Below are positions 34,690-47,047 of a stretch of DNA of 64,000 nt, piece by piece; position 1 is the first letter of the stretch; each line of letters starts with the position of its first letter. The notes below the pieces were generated by a model that was not told the origin of the DNA, made no database searches, and saw only the letters and a program-made list of their open reading frames with translations. Location: positions 472,428,008 to 472,492,007 of the forward strand of contig NC_081405.1 of the NCBI RefSeq assembly GCF_030272615.1. Direction: 5' to 3'. The position numbers and the translations under genes were made by a program. Source of the DNA: Cryptomeria japonica. Taxonomy: Eukaryota > Streptophyta > Pinopsida > Cupressales > Cupressaceae.

Positions 34690-36500
34690 CCTCTAACAAA
34701 AATATGCAACCTTAGGATTTGCCTCGGGTTTGCTTTGGGATTTGGCTAGGACATGCCAAACCTGGAAAGTCAACTCAAAAAATGTGTGTAGGAGTTTTCC
34801 TTGCTTTTCCAGACTTCGCCCATGTGGCTAATGGCTTTTTTTACTAGAAATTGATGAAACGAAAAGGGTTTTTTAAGAAGATTCTCAGCTTTCCAACAAT
34901 ATAAATTATGCCTTACTTTGAATTTAATAAATAATTATTATTCATTTTCTATTTGAATTACAACTAAAGTCCTAATTGATAGGTTGATTGAAAAACATCT
35001 ATAACTTTCAAACGATATCACATTTTTTGAATCCGAAACATGTGTCACATTCTATGCTTCATATACTATAGGATTAAAAAAATAAATAAAATTTTATAAA
35101 TTTTTGACCAAGTTATGGTGGTCAAACATATGAGTTTTTTATATTTTTAAAAAGTTGTAAAAAATTCTTAATTAATTATTTACTTCGAAAAATATTACAA
35201 AAAAATATGTGTCACATCTAAACATGAGTCTTCTACTTATATCTAAATCTTATAAAAAAAATATTATGATTTGATTGTGGTTAGGGTGGCCAGACAGACA
35301 CCTACTTCTTATCTTTTTCCTCAAATTTTAGTACTACTGCATTGAAATTTTAAATTTTCGCCGAATAGGGGTTTTAAAAAAAAAAACAACTAGTAGCTTA
35401 GAAACTATGTATTCAATTTTCTACAGATTCTACTCTTACATATTTTTAAAATAATGTTGATAACTTATTCAAATTTTTACGTCAAGTTGCCTAACTCTGT
35501 TTTTCTAAATTTTCATAGCCACTTAAGGACCTAGTTTGACCCACCACAATTCTGCACATACCCTTAGAATTAATCTATATAGATAATGGTACCATTATAT
35601 TTGATTCCAAATAAATCCCTAGTAGACAAACTATTAATGAACATCTACCTTTGCATATTGTTGTTGGTTGTAGGAAACTACTATAAAAAGGGATTTAAGA
35701 GTAGTTGGTTGGGTCATAATATATGTAGTAAGGATTTCTTAGACAATATTAAGTTGACCTCACACATTTGAAAAAAAACTAAGGTATCCATTAAATTATT
35801 TGATAATACGGGTCAAGATACTTGATGTAGTTACTTTCCCAGGTTTCTTTAAGATGTATCACTTTGAATACATTATCCCATTTTGTAAGATTATAGATTG
35901 AAGTTCTTGCAAGATGGTTACAAAGGTGATATAAATCCATTTAAATTTCAATTCATGTGTTTGATTGAATATATTAAGGAACAAAATAGAATTCAAGAAA
36001 AAACTATCTAGTGCATAATTAAAGACTTAGAAATAAGAAAAAATAAAGAAGAATTATATTCATCAATTATGTACAAGTTGAGATAACCTATGTTTTTGTT
36101 AAATACAATAAAATTGATCTCCTAGAAAAATATAAGGATTTTCTAAAAACCTGTCTAGAAAATTAAGAAATAAAATAAGACTTTCTTAAAAATTGTATAG
36201 AAAATTAATAATTAAAGAAAATTTATCCTAAAATTATCTAAATAGAATATGTATAGAAACAAAATGCACAAAATTAATAATATTCGTTTTATCAATATAA
36301 ATATAATTTAAAGTGTAATAATATATGACTTACATGTCACATATATGATGCTCAATTACTTAATATACAAATTCTTTTGGGGTGTCCATGGATACACATT
36401 ATGAGATCTATTCCCTCTCCTCTTCATTATTAATTTGAAATTGATGTAATGGTTTGTTTAGATTTTTTCATTTGTTGAGTCTCAAGGTACTATTATTCAC
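34690..36500. other. Non-coding sequence, no element identified
   Basis: AT-rich. It includes phrases seen in plant repeats (for example CTATAACTTTCAAACGATATC near 34999) but I could not define element ends. It may be internal sequence of the gypsy-like remnant that follows. Confidence 0.4.
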
Positions 36501-36509
36501 CATCAACGA

Positions 36510-38615
36510 ATGACACAACCATTTATTCCACGTAGAGAGGATCCTTATTCATCTAGTAAAAACACGGATCTTGAAGATGGTTGGGGTACTCTTCAATTCA
36601 CACCTACACATGTTAGGGATTATAGGAATCCAAACTCTAAATATATGAAAAATAAGATTCCAATGAAATTTGTTCTTGTGGTGATGAATACAATACTAAT
36701 GATGAACTTGATTTTGAATCACTTGCAAATAAATATGAAAAAGTTGTCTAAGTTATATGAAAAAATGTTTATGATAAAAGAGAATTCAAAATTAATAAAC
36801 AAGGGATGTGTGATAATTTAAATTCCTATTTTAATATAAAAATAGAGGATTATGTATTTTCCCTCCTTATCCAAAAATATTAGTTATCACACAAAAGGAC
36901 TTTTTTTTTGTAACTATGGCTATACTTGAGGAGGATCTATTAGGATTAAGGGTGACATTCTACAATATTTTTGACTATTTTAATTAATTTATTTAATATT
37001 ATATTAATTATGTGTACATCTCTAAGGTTCATGGAGAGGGTTATCTTGGACATCCGTGTGTGGTTGGGTTTATTTATAAATAATTACTATTCTCTATGTA
37101 ACATGGAATATGTGTGTAAAGGGCATAATGTGGGAGGAATAATTCTAAGGACACATGGTATCAAGTGGAGAGGAATCTATGACCATTTATGACATTTAAG
37201 AATAATATATAACATTGTAAGAGGTGTAATAAAGCACATATGATGATACATGTAAGATTTTTATTTTTTTTAAGACTTAGGGAATTGTTATTATAACCTC
37301 TAGTGGGTTGTTTTTATCATCTAGTGTAGTTGGATGACAAGCTGATGAGAAACATCTTGAAACTTCTAAAAAGATGTTTGTAACTCTTAGATGCATTCCA
37401 TGAGGCCTCTTTTACATGTTGACTACTTGGTCCATGGATTGTGTCTATTATCTTAAAAACCATTAATGGTTTCTTGATCTACATTTGTCTATATATTAAA
37501 GGCATGGGATAGTAGTTTATATGGTAATTTTAAATGTTATTTTGCTATTAGAATATTATTGTAATGGAGTGGGAATTTATGTTGATTCATTTTATATTTA
37601 TGATAAATACAAGCTTTTACTCTCTTTAGTGGTGGGGTTTTACTCAAAAGAGTTTCCCTACATATATCGGTGTTCTTTGTGGTATTGCATAGTTTTTAAT
37701 TATATTATATTATTTTCATTTTCATTCATGTTCTATCATGTTGATATTTTTTAGGCATTAAATATTAATATTTTTTATTTTATTGTATTTAAATTATCCC
37801 TCTAATTCAAAAGTTTCAATTGGGAGACCTCTTATTTCAAACAAGGGAGGATATTTTGAAGCAACATATAGATAGTTCAAAGTGCAATTAGAAGATATGA
37901 TGAATGATATCCAAAGCATATATCCTCATTTACAAGGGCCCCTTCTGGTACAAATCAAGACATTAGTGGATGGAGTCCTACAAAAGATGCAACTATAAAA
38001 CACTACAATGTGGCAAAATATACTTATAAAATTGCGAAAGGAAAATATGGATGAGGAAATAAAGAGTATGCCACCACCCACTCCACCCTAAAAAAGTCAT
38101 ATCAACACCCTAAAAAACATAGAAGGTGACATCAATGTTCTATATTAGTTTGTTTATAGTGGACCGAGGCTACAACACTAATCAAGCTAAAAAATGTGTT
38201 AGATAGAGTTACATATCCTCTAAGTGACCACTTCATATGATAATTTACATGATGTTGATGGATAGACCTAGGTCTAGATGAAGCCCTACATGCATAATTT
38301 CAATAATTACAAGATCAAAGAGAACAAATTAGGTATACATTTCAAAAAGATTGAGAGAAGTGGTCATCTTGTGGTTGGCTCACATCACCGATCTCCTCAA
38401 AGATGCACACAATTTGGTACGAAAGATCCAAATACCCACCAATCTTCCAAAAGTCAAGTACCTCTTAATGCATCTATCAATGTCCAAAAATAGCTATTGC
38501 AATATGCCAGAACACAATGGGATATAACTTTTTCTAATCTCAAGGAGATCTACAAGGGTATTCTCCCAAGACAATAGAAGTAGAATTGTCTTGAGGACAA
38601 GACAACATTTTGAAT
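36510..38615 (+). pseudogene. Degraded internal region of a gypsy-like LTR element
   Basis: The strongest part is the end, 38490-38615: QWDITFSNLKEIYKGILP... followed by LEDKTTF, resembling the WE(D)...F......LEDKV.F..GG tail of chromodomain-type gypsy integrases. It is directly followed by a G-rich polypurine tract and an LTR-like segment. The preceding frame (38278-38493) would be the integrase C-terminus/chromodomain. A frame at 36510-36821 starts MTQPFIPRREDPY and is unassigned. No reverse transcriptase motif survived that I can see. Confidence 0.45.
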
Positions 38616-38637
38616 GGGGGGGGGGGGGGGGGGATGA
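38616..38637 (+). other. Polypurine tract with a G run of 18
   Basis: G18 (38616-38633) followed by ATGA, directly before a TGTTGG LTR start. This fits the plus-strand primer of a gypsy-like element. Confidence 0.6.
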
Positions 38638-39040
38638 TGTTGGTAGGTAAAAGATAGATCCAAGAAAATGATGCAAATCCTACTATAGACCATCGCAATG
38701 AGGTTGTGGAGCTCCTAATTGAAGAGGCATCATATATACTAGTAGTAGTATGTAAGGTTCATGTCCGACCAACTAGATATTTATATAGAAAAAGATGTAT
38801 TGTAACATAGTAGGTATAAAGTAAGAAAGAATATATGTAATAAGGATGTATAAGATAATTCTATGGTAGAAAATAGATGAAAATAATATGTACATGAAGA
38901 TATATGAAGTTACATCTATTGTGTTGTGGTCTATGACAATCAATTTTTTATTTATTTCATTCTATTCACTAACTAATGTATAGTCAAGACTAGCTCTTTC
39001 CTCCTCTTGCATAACTGAGTCTAGTGTATAAACACAACAC
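38638..39040 (+). repeat. Probable 3' LTR of the gypsy-like remnant
   Basis: 403 bp from TGTTGGTAGG to AACACAACA, giving TGTTG...CAACA ends. A TATA-like ATTTATATAG lies at about 38777. No 5' LTR was found in the window, so the element is incomplete or its 5' end is deleted. Confidence 0.5.
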
Positions 39041-39499
39041 GTAAGAATTAATTGGAGCGTAGTACTTCAATTATGTTATCTCATTTTATTGCTAACAAAT
39101 ATGAATGGAGAATTTTAGGAGTTGCTAGTACATGGAAAATTCTTATAGCATTATTTCTCTTGAGATTTTTTTTCTCTTTCATGCAAATTTGTACATTCTT
39201 CTCCTTTGTTTGCCTTGTGTAGTTGCAATTCCTTGTAGCTTATAGTGAAGTGTTTCTATTTTCAATTTGGTGTTTATGTGCTTGTATGATTGAGATCCTT
39301 GAGCTTTCTATATTATCATGATTCTTCACTAAATAGCCAATATTAAACCTTGCATATTTTCATGCCCCCATGTTCATATCTTAACCAAAAACCCAAAGTT
39401 GAATGTGTAATATTTTTCTAAATATTTTCAAGATTTAAATATTTTTTATGTTGTTGAAGTGAAGTCGAGATGTTGTTGCAAATAGCTCCACAAGCTAGG

Positions 39500-41090
39500 G
39501 TTCCTACATGAGGATTTTTTTTGCACTGGAAATATTCCACATAGGGGTGCAAACAACTGGTTCCGTGGTGAAGAGGGGATTTGGACGAAATGGGACTATT
39601 GCATCTCCCAAATGACTTTGGCATGGTGGCCTTGGGAGATTTCAAGGTTGGAAGGGTTTTAGTGTAGATGAAGATGGTGTTGCTGAGCATCGTAGACAGA
39701 GGGGTCGATCCCAAATTTGGTCCCTTGCGAAGAAAGCATGGTTGTTGGGTGTTAGGAATGGTGGTGTTTTGGATCCGAGGACATTTCATCCGATGCTTAT
39801 TGGAGATTTGTTGCCTTTTGGGATAGATAAACTAGGTCCCTCTGTTACAACTATGGCATCAGTGGCTAAGCCAATTATTGTTAATCTGATAGAGGAGTTT
39901 GAGAAGGAAGTTGATCATAGTAATAGGGTTTTTGTCAGTTTAGGGCTTATTGGGCGTTTCATAGGACTTTCGTCGAGTATTGATGATCTCCATAAGTGGA
40001 TGTATATTCATTGGGAACCCATTGTGGATGGTTGTGTGTAGATTTACCCACGTGGTCTTAGGTTCTTTGTTGTTGTTTTCTAAAATGAGGTGGAGAGGAT
40101 CAAAGTCCTTGGTTGTAGTCAATGGCGTTGAGAGGACAACCATCCATTGATTTTGAAACCTTGGCATCCAACTTTCAATCCTTTGTTAGAATATTTTGAT
40201 CGTACCCCTCTTTGGATCAGGCTTCCAAATCTTCCGATGAAATTTTGGTTTGACTCCTATTTTAAAGTTGTTGGGGACTCTTGAGGTAAATTTTTAATGA
40301 CTGATAAAGGCTCTTTAAATTTTTTGCACACTACCTTTTCTCAGTTATTGGTTGAGATGGATGTATCTAAGGATCTCTCTTTTGAGATTTCTATTAGAAC
40401 TTCGAAAGGTAGTTGGATTCAACTTATGGACTATGAGGGGGTTCCCTTTAGGTAAATGAGATGTTTGAAGACTAGACATTATGTTGCTTCATGTGATAGG
40501 AACAAGGTGGAGTGACTAGCGTCTTGGTGTAAAGAGGTCACCCCTCAATTTTATACGGTGGATAAGGATGAGGCGAATTAGATAACCCCCAGGATTTGGG
40601 GCGTTTGATCAAAGATGCCAATGGAAAGGAACCAGAGGTTGATTTTAGTTCAAAACTAGCAAACATTGAGCACGGTTTAGGTGGAGGCTTGATTGTTGTG
40701 GTGAAGGGCGGTGCTCATTTGGGTTGTTGCTCTAATCAAGTTGGCAGAGAGGTTGCTTTGAAGATGAGGGTTTGTTCTATCTCTCTGGGGGGATGTGTCA
40801 TAGGGACGACTGGTGGGAATCAAACTAAATAGCAATGCCAAGAAAATAGGGGGATGGATGGTGTGGGGGTTTCAAATTTGAAACTACTGGAGAATGCAAG
40901 AGCGAAAGGATGGATAGAGGTTAAAACAAAAAAGGATAAGAGGAAAAAGTGAGGGAGTATTTGCATTGTCCCTTCTTCACTTGATGAAAGAGATGTCTCT
41001 GGGGACGTGGCTCCCTAACTGTAGCCCCACTTGGTTTGGTCCAGTTCAAATCTTGATTTATCAATAAAATATTCATTATTAATACCAATT
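39500..41090 (+). pseudogene. LINE E: ORF1-only LINE-like element (DUF4283 type)
   Basis: A frame traceable from about 39640 to TGA near 40950 contains RSQIWSLAKKAW, LHKWMYIHWEPI, a frame-shifted region ending in PLWIRLPNLPMKFW and VVGDS, then VPFR.MRCLKTRHYVASC where plant LINE ORF1 has its zinc knuckle, and a basic C-terminus WIEVKTKKDKRKK. This is the order of a DUF4283-type ORF1. No endonuclease or reverse transcriptase follows. About 130 bp later the sequence ends with TTATCAATAAAATATTC, like a LINE tail. So it is either an internal-deletion LINE or a retrocopied ORF1-only element. It carries at least six stops. Confidence 0.6.
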
Positions 41091-41970
41091 TTTTATTTAT
41101 TTTTATATTATACTTTTCTCATCATCTCCAATCCGTGCCTTAAATCTTTGAATTTTTGCTTTTAAGTGTCACTTTACCAGGGTTCAACTTTTTCTATACC
41201 TTTGCATGACATGTGTGGATCCAAAGCTTCGGTCATCTATCCCCATTGTTAAACTCTTAAACGTGCTATATCTTATTTATCAAAGTCCCTTTGTTAAACT
41301 CTTAAACCCGCTAAGTTTTATTTCTCAATGTTTGAGAGTTTTCTATATTGTCATACTTTCCTTTTTGTATTCCCACTTTGTTCCTCTCACAATAAATGTT
41401 GTGTTGTATTTATTAATTGTTGGCATTCTATAGGAGTTAATGTATCTCCGCCTTTTTGATCAGTCGTAAAATCCCACCCTCGAACTTCAAAATTTGATAA
41501 GTTTCATTTTATCAACCATCGGGTTGACATTGTATGCCTTTTCTATTATTCATGTTTTGACACATGTAACCCATTTTATTGATCCTTGATAATGAAAACA
41601 ATTAAATACTCAAGCTTCATCCCATTCTATACAATCTACTTTTATATGTTCTTTGACATGTGTTATGCATTCCGCACAATCATTGAACCGCACTTTATTT
41701 CATTGTGAATTATTCTATGTATTTATTTATCATCTCATCCTTATGTCATCTACACATTTAATTAGACATCAAGTTATCAATATGTCATCTATATCTTTGC
41801 CCTTTCTCGTAGAATTCAAGCTATCAAGGTTATTAATGTTTATTGCCTTTCAACCTATCAAGGTTTGTCATATTTTATTGTCATTAAAGCCCAAGTTTCA
41901 TCTCTTTCTCAACGCCCAATTTTGTGTTGATTCTCTCATGAAAATTCCTAAAAGTAAATTAATTTAAAAG
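41091..41970. other. T-rich non-coding sequence
   Basis: Nothing recognised apart from a short repeat, CGTTAAACTCTTAAAC.GCTA at about 41248 and 41291. Confidence 0.4.
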
Positions 41971-42490
41971 TTAGAGTGGTTCTTGGAACCCTAAAATCAA
42001 AGGGAGTTCTTGATTTCTAGTGAATTAGTGATAATAAAAAATGGAAAGATTTAGATCTTCAAGAATAAAGAGTTAGAGTAAAAAGAGGTTCTTGGAACTC
42101 TAGGAACTCTGATTGAGCAGAAGAAATAAGGTAGTTGAGGTAAAGTAAAAGATATTGGAGCTTATAGGTGTTCCAAGAACCCTCATAACCCCTAACAGGT
42201 TCCTAAGAGGGGATCAACCCAAAAGTAAAAAGGTAAAGGTCTTTGGTAAAGGGAAAAGGAGAGTATAATAAAGAGATAAATGTTTGATGAGATTAAAGTA
42301 AGGTAAAAGTTAGAAGGAAAATTAAATAGTGATAAGAGAAAAGGAATATTAGAGATAGAAGAGGTTATTGGAACTGTAGGAACCCCCAATATAGTTCTCA
42401 ATTCTTGGTGAACCCTTGATTAGTTGTAGTTTCAGCTCCAAGTATCAATCATGTTCTTGAACAACTACGAACCCTTGAAAAAGGAAAGAT
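41971..42490. repeat. Diverged short repeats built on GGTTCTTGGAACC
   Basis: The self-complementary word GGTTCTTGGAACC and variants occur at 41978, 42087, 42167 (GGTGTTCCAAGAACC), 42363 and 42454, amid GGAACTCTAGGAAC-type sequence. Probably an old tandem array. Confidence 0.5.
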
Positions 42491-44120
42491 GAAGGTTCTT
42501 AGCTAGTGGTAGGAACAATAAGGAGTTAAGGCAACAAAAGAAGACATAAGAGGTTTCAAATATTCTAGAAACCCTCAAAACTATTGATTTGTTATTAATA
42601 GAGTTGCAAGTGGCAATTTTATTCTTGGTTAGCTATAGGTCGTTGATAGTGTGTTGATAACACCCTAGAATGCCATTTAAGTCTATAAGCACATGATTTT
42701 GTACTATTTTTTTGTGATGAAAGGAACATATAATTTGCATGAAGCTGGTTGTGGATATCTCTAGCTTCACTATAATTTTCAACTAAGACTTTCTTTGGTT
42801 ATCATAAATGCTTTTAGTTCTCAAGTGAGATGGTAACCATGCATTGTTTGCTAGACCCAAGGCACGATTCATGTGAGGTTTCATGCAACGATATTGTTTT
42901 ACTAATACAAATGCAATCTCTTATCCTATCCAATGTGTAGTTTTCATTTGGTTTTTAAAATAGAGATGTTACTTTCATCAATTCCTCTTATTTAAGGGTT
43001 GATGCTCCCCTTACTCTCTTGTTTCAAAACAAGTTCTTCTTTCAAGACTTACAACTATGAATGGTAATAAACAATAATAACCAATACCACAAGATTAAAC
43101 AAAAGAATAGCCCCATGTAGCACCAATGCAAAATATGATTAAGGAATTTGCACAAGCTCAAATACTTCTACAACCCTTTTATAGACTAAATGATAAAGTT
43201 ACAATATATAGCAGTACAAAGACTCACAAGTATATTGCGGTTTTAAACTTATTAAGAAAAGATAGTTTCCAACTCAAAGACTTCAAATTCTCTTCGACTA
43301 AATTGTTTGTTACTATATCTAAACACAATATTACAACTTAAAGTCTATCAAAATCAGATTTAAACTCACTTTAAATTCAATATCCACAACATAATACCTC
43401 AAGTTAAACTCAGGTTATGTAACCACAATGACATAAGAACACTGTAATCACATAAGAAAATGATCCAACTCAAAGATTGAATGCACAATTTCTCCTTTTA
43501 TTAACTTGAAATTGATTTGCAAAATAAGCTCAAAGTCTCAAAATGATACACAAATTGGCAGAGTTTTGTTGCTATGCATAAAGATTCCAATTTACAATGA
43601 GTATCCTCATATATATAGGAGAGGGGCTATGAGTAAAATTAGGAAAAAGTTCAACTAACTATAACTAAGTCAAAAGTAGAGTTCTATTTGACTTAGGACT
43701 TGTACAATCCTATATGTAAAAATGTATATACAAAAAGACATCTAAGATGTTGATTGCAAACTACAAAAATGCAACTACAACTTAAAGGCATAAAATCAAC
43801 TAAATGTCATCAGACACTTCTTTTCCATTATGAACTTATTTCAAAAACTCTTCAAAATTTTGTAAGGCAATCTTCATCTATGATTCATCAGGTCCTTTGG
43901 TGTGACTGGTAATGACATGAAATTGAGTGATGGAATCCTCCAAACCAATATAACATTTCTTCAATTTGAATAAATTGCTTTAGGAAGATCATTTGCAGTC
44001 ATGCTCCAGATTCACACTTATTGGATTTAAAACCAACATTACACTTAGAAGATACAAAGGTGCAAATAAGACTTATAAAACCTATTTACACTTAATGCAA
44101 GTCAGGTTTATATTTAAGGT
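42491..44120. other. Non-coding sequence without recognisable features
   Basis: AT-rich, no family motifs. The ORF at 43126-43341 shows no domain and no support. Confidence 0.4.
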
Positions 44121-44622
44121 GATGTAGTTCGAAATTATAACTCCAAACTACACTTTTGATTACAAGTGAAATGATAGGTCATGTGTAGTTCAGGGTTATA
44201 ACTTCAAACTACACATGAAAGTGATGCTTGGGTCCAGTTCAAAGCTACAACATCGAACATCATCTTGTGAAAGTATGCAAGGGCTTCGTGTAGTTCAGAG
44301 TTGTAACTCCAAAATAGACTAAAGGGAAGGACTTTGGTGTAGTTCAAAGTTGTAACTTTGAACTATACTAAAATGGAAAGACTTTGATGTAATTTGGAGT
44401 CGTAACTCTGAACTGCACTAAAAGGGCAAGACTTTGATGGAGTTCGGAGTTGTATCTTCGGAATGCACTAAAAGGGTAAGATTTTGGTGTAGTTTGGAGT
44501 TGTAACTTTGAACTACACTTGTAGTATGAATCTTTGATAAAGCATGTAGTTCAGAGTTACAACTATGAACTGCACCTATGGTGTGTGCAAAAAATGAACA
44601 TGTGTAGTTTGAATTTATGCAA
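44121..44622. repeat. Array of about ten regularly spaced imperfect palindromes
   Basis: Units start at about 44121, 44182, 44232, 44288, 44337, 44386, 44436, 44487, 44543 and 44600. Each holds a 32-34 bp inverted repeat: left arm GTGTAGTTC.GAGTT, right arm AACTC.GAACTACAC. Units 4-8 are spaced 49-51 bp and share the spacer AAAAGGG.AAGACTTTG. Units 1-3 and 9-10 are more diverged with spacing 50-61 bp. Confidence 0.9.
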
Positions 44623-44684
44623 AATCAGGGTTTAATTCCAACAATGCACAAAGAAAATAAAAACTAACTCCTAAAACGAAAATT

Positions 44685-44713
44685 TGTCAATCTTTTAGAT
44701 TGACAAATTGAGG
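44685..44713. repeat. Perfect hairpin
   Basis: ATTTGTCAATC, short T/A loop, then GATTGACAAAT. It lies 60 bp after the palindrome array and might belong to the same element. Confidence 0.8.
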
Positions 44714-45252
44714 CTCAAATCAAAATGATTTCTCAAGAGCCTAACTACACAGGAGGGGGTTTGACAAGCACCTTGACATGTGTGCTTAGATGGTGTGAGC
44801 TACAAAATGGGCAAATTTCATAGGGGTTATCCCATGATTTGAGCGAGCCAAAATTGATGATAACACAATCATACCTTAACATTCACCTATCTCATACATG
44901 CAAACAAGTTTATTTATCTAAATATTAATTAATATTTAATTGATTACTATATTAAACATTGTAATCTTGTATATTTAAAATGATTCATTTAATTTGCTTA
45001 AAATAAACGTCCAAGTTGTGACAAATTTAAATAAAACAAACAAACTTAACTCATCCTTAGGAGATTATATAGGTATACAAAGCTCTAAATATGTGAAAAT
45101 GTATCACATAATTTAATCCATAGAATTTAAGTATCTATTTTAAGTTAGAAATAATTTAATATGGCCAACTTTTATGCTCCTCCCTAATCACATCTTAATA
45201 ATAAAATTCTAGCTAATGAATATTTATCATTTGTTTATTTATTTTTGATAAA

Positions 45253-45267
45253 AATGGCAAAGCCATT
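45253..45267 (-). other. 3' stem-loop of LINE A
   Basis: Plus strand AATGGC AAA GCCATT, then on the minus strand TTTTTATC and the A-rich tail. Six-base-pair stem equivalent in position to the stem-loop of LINE C. Such stem-loops can be the reverse transcriptase recognition site of LINEs. Confidence 0.65.
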
Positions 45268-45581
45268 AAAATTTTATTAATATTAAGTTATTTACAACCG
45301 GATTCAAAGGGCATACCAACAGGAAAGAATATGGAAGAAAATCTCCAGTTGTAGCCCATGAAAAGAAAAGCCTAACGCTACCCAAAATGCCAAAAAACTC
45401 ATTACATATGATAGGCCCCACAAGTCAAGATACAAAAAGTCCCCCAATACAAATAGAAGCCAAATACATGTAGATCATTACCAACCCCGACGCAAGTAAC
45501 AGTTGAGAACAAAAAGCATCAACCATGTAGATGCATCCCAAAACAAAGACCTAATCAACCCAACAATCAAGAAGCCAAAAA

Positions 45582-46331
45582 CTAGGAGCTCAAGCTCACA
45601 AGAGGAGGATCCCCAACATTCAGAGAGGGGGAGATAATCTGCAACGAAATGATAAATTGAGGAGCATCCAATTGAGCAGCCCGTAGAACCAAAAGTGAGT
45701 GAATACCTGTGAAAGAATCCAGAGTAGAGTTCAAGAGAGATTGAGGAACTGAATCAATGAGCCTCTCAAACTGCAACCAGGTGTCATCATACTCATCACA
45801 AATAAGACCACACCTGACCATAGAAAGAATCTCTCCACACCAACCATTAGTTAATAACTCATCAAGAGACATGAAGCCGCCATAAAGAAAATCACCAAAA
45901 CCAAAAGAGTAATCAGACAAAGCTATATCCAAAGTATGAGAATTATAGAGGGAGGGCACCAAAAACATATCAACCAAGGCCTGCACCAGAGGAGCATCCA
46001 TAAGAAAATCCATACAAATAGAAAGGAAACAAGACACCATCTCACAGATAGAATAATTTGGATTTGCCACCAACCAATTAATACCAACCACCATTTTGAT
46101 CTAATGAGAAGCCTTAGAAGAGTAGAGATTAAAATTTTTACCAAGCTTTTCATCTTCAAAAGAATGGCCATCCTGGAAATCACCAAATCTCGACGGAACC
46201 ATAATTTTGTAGTGCATAGAGATAACAGAACGAGACATAGATGCAAATAACAACACAAACAAAAACTTAAACACAAAATAGTGAATAATATGAGGCCATA
46301 AAGTATCAAATAAATAATACGAAGGTGCCAT
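45582..46331 (-). pseudogene. LINE A ORF downstream of RNase H (about 250 codons, one stop)
   Basis: One minus-strand frame from 46331 (possible starts also at 46238) to 45582, with a single TAG at 46101-46103. The N-terminus is hydrophobic (HYFVFKFLFVLLFA) and could be a membrane or signal segment. It is followed by YKIMVPSRFGDFQD, a charged EDEKLGK motif, and helical Leu/Asp-rich sequence with SICMDFLMDAPLVQALVD and LDIALSDYSFGFGDFLYGGF. The same blocks recur in LINE C (63777-63112) at much lower nucleotide identity, so the protein was probably under selection within the LINE family. Function unknown. Confidence 0.65.
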
Positions 46332-47047
46332 AATTAATCAAACACCCAAAGTCGAGCAAAATCTTTAAACAACCTTGCAAAAAAAAATCACCTTCAGAAG
46401 GAATTAATATCAAAATGCCACGATACCATAAAAGTACTAACCATTCACTAATATTAGTGGCAATAAATGTTTCGCACATATGAGGAGCCAAATATGTGCC
46501 AAAGCAGTGCTACGAATTACAACAAGTGATAAAACGTAAAACTTCATGATGATAGAGATCATAAAGGACTGTCCTGTCACATTAAAACAAAATTAGTGAA
46601 AAAAATGGAAGGGACGAACAAAGCAATCTGTCGTACCCCACCAATCTTGTCGCATGTGCAAGTACAACCAGCAGTGGCTAACAGAGGAGAGAAAAATGAT
46701 TTTCCAAATCTAACCAAAAACACGACATGCTTAAATCACCATACAACAATGTAAGCAATGAGAAGTGCCAACTCAACATAGATAAGAGACAATCATCACC
46801 CTACACATAAGACATACATAATACACACCTCGTGATGAAAGGTCAATGCATGGGATGTATAGCATAAATGCCTCATATTAGGGAAGTGCACTGCCTACCA
46901 TGTAATCCAAGAGCATAAATAATTTAGATTCAGAATATGAGATGGCAGAAAAGAACCAGGAGAAAACCATCAACAATAAACAATAGTGAAGACAACCCCA
47001 TAAACAAAACTAAGCACCCATGTGGTTTCCCTTGGTCATGAAATTAA
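46332..47047 (-). other. Inter-ORF region of LINE A
   Basis: About 700 bp between RNase H and the extra ORF without a convincing frame; a short frame at 46491-46306 is probably part of the extra ORF's upstream region in another phase. Confidence 0.4.

Noticed and set aside
36971..37192. Integrase zinc-finger region of the gypsy remnant
   Set aside because: The His/Cys spacing could not be matched convincingly in any frame.
44121..44622. CRISPR array
   Set aside because: Regular palindromic repeats superficially resemble one, but the spacers are conserved rather than unique, the repeats are diverged, there are no cas genes, and the context is plant nuclear DNA.
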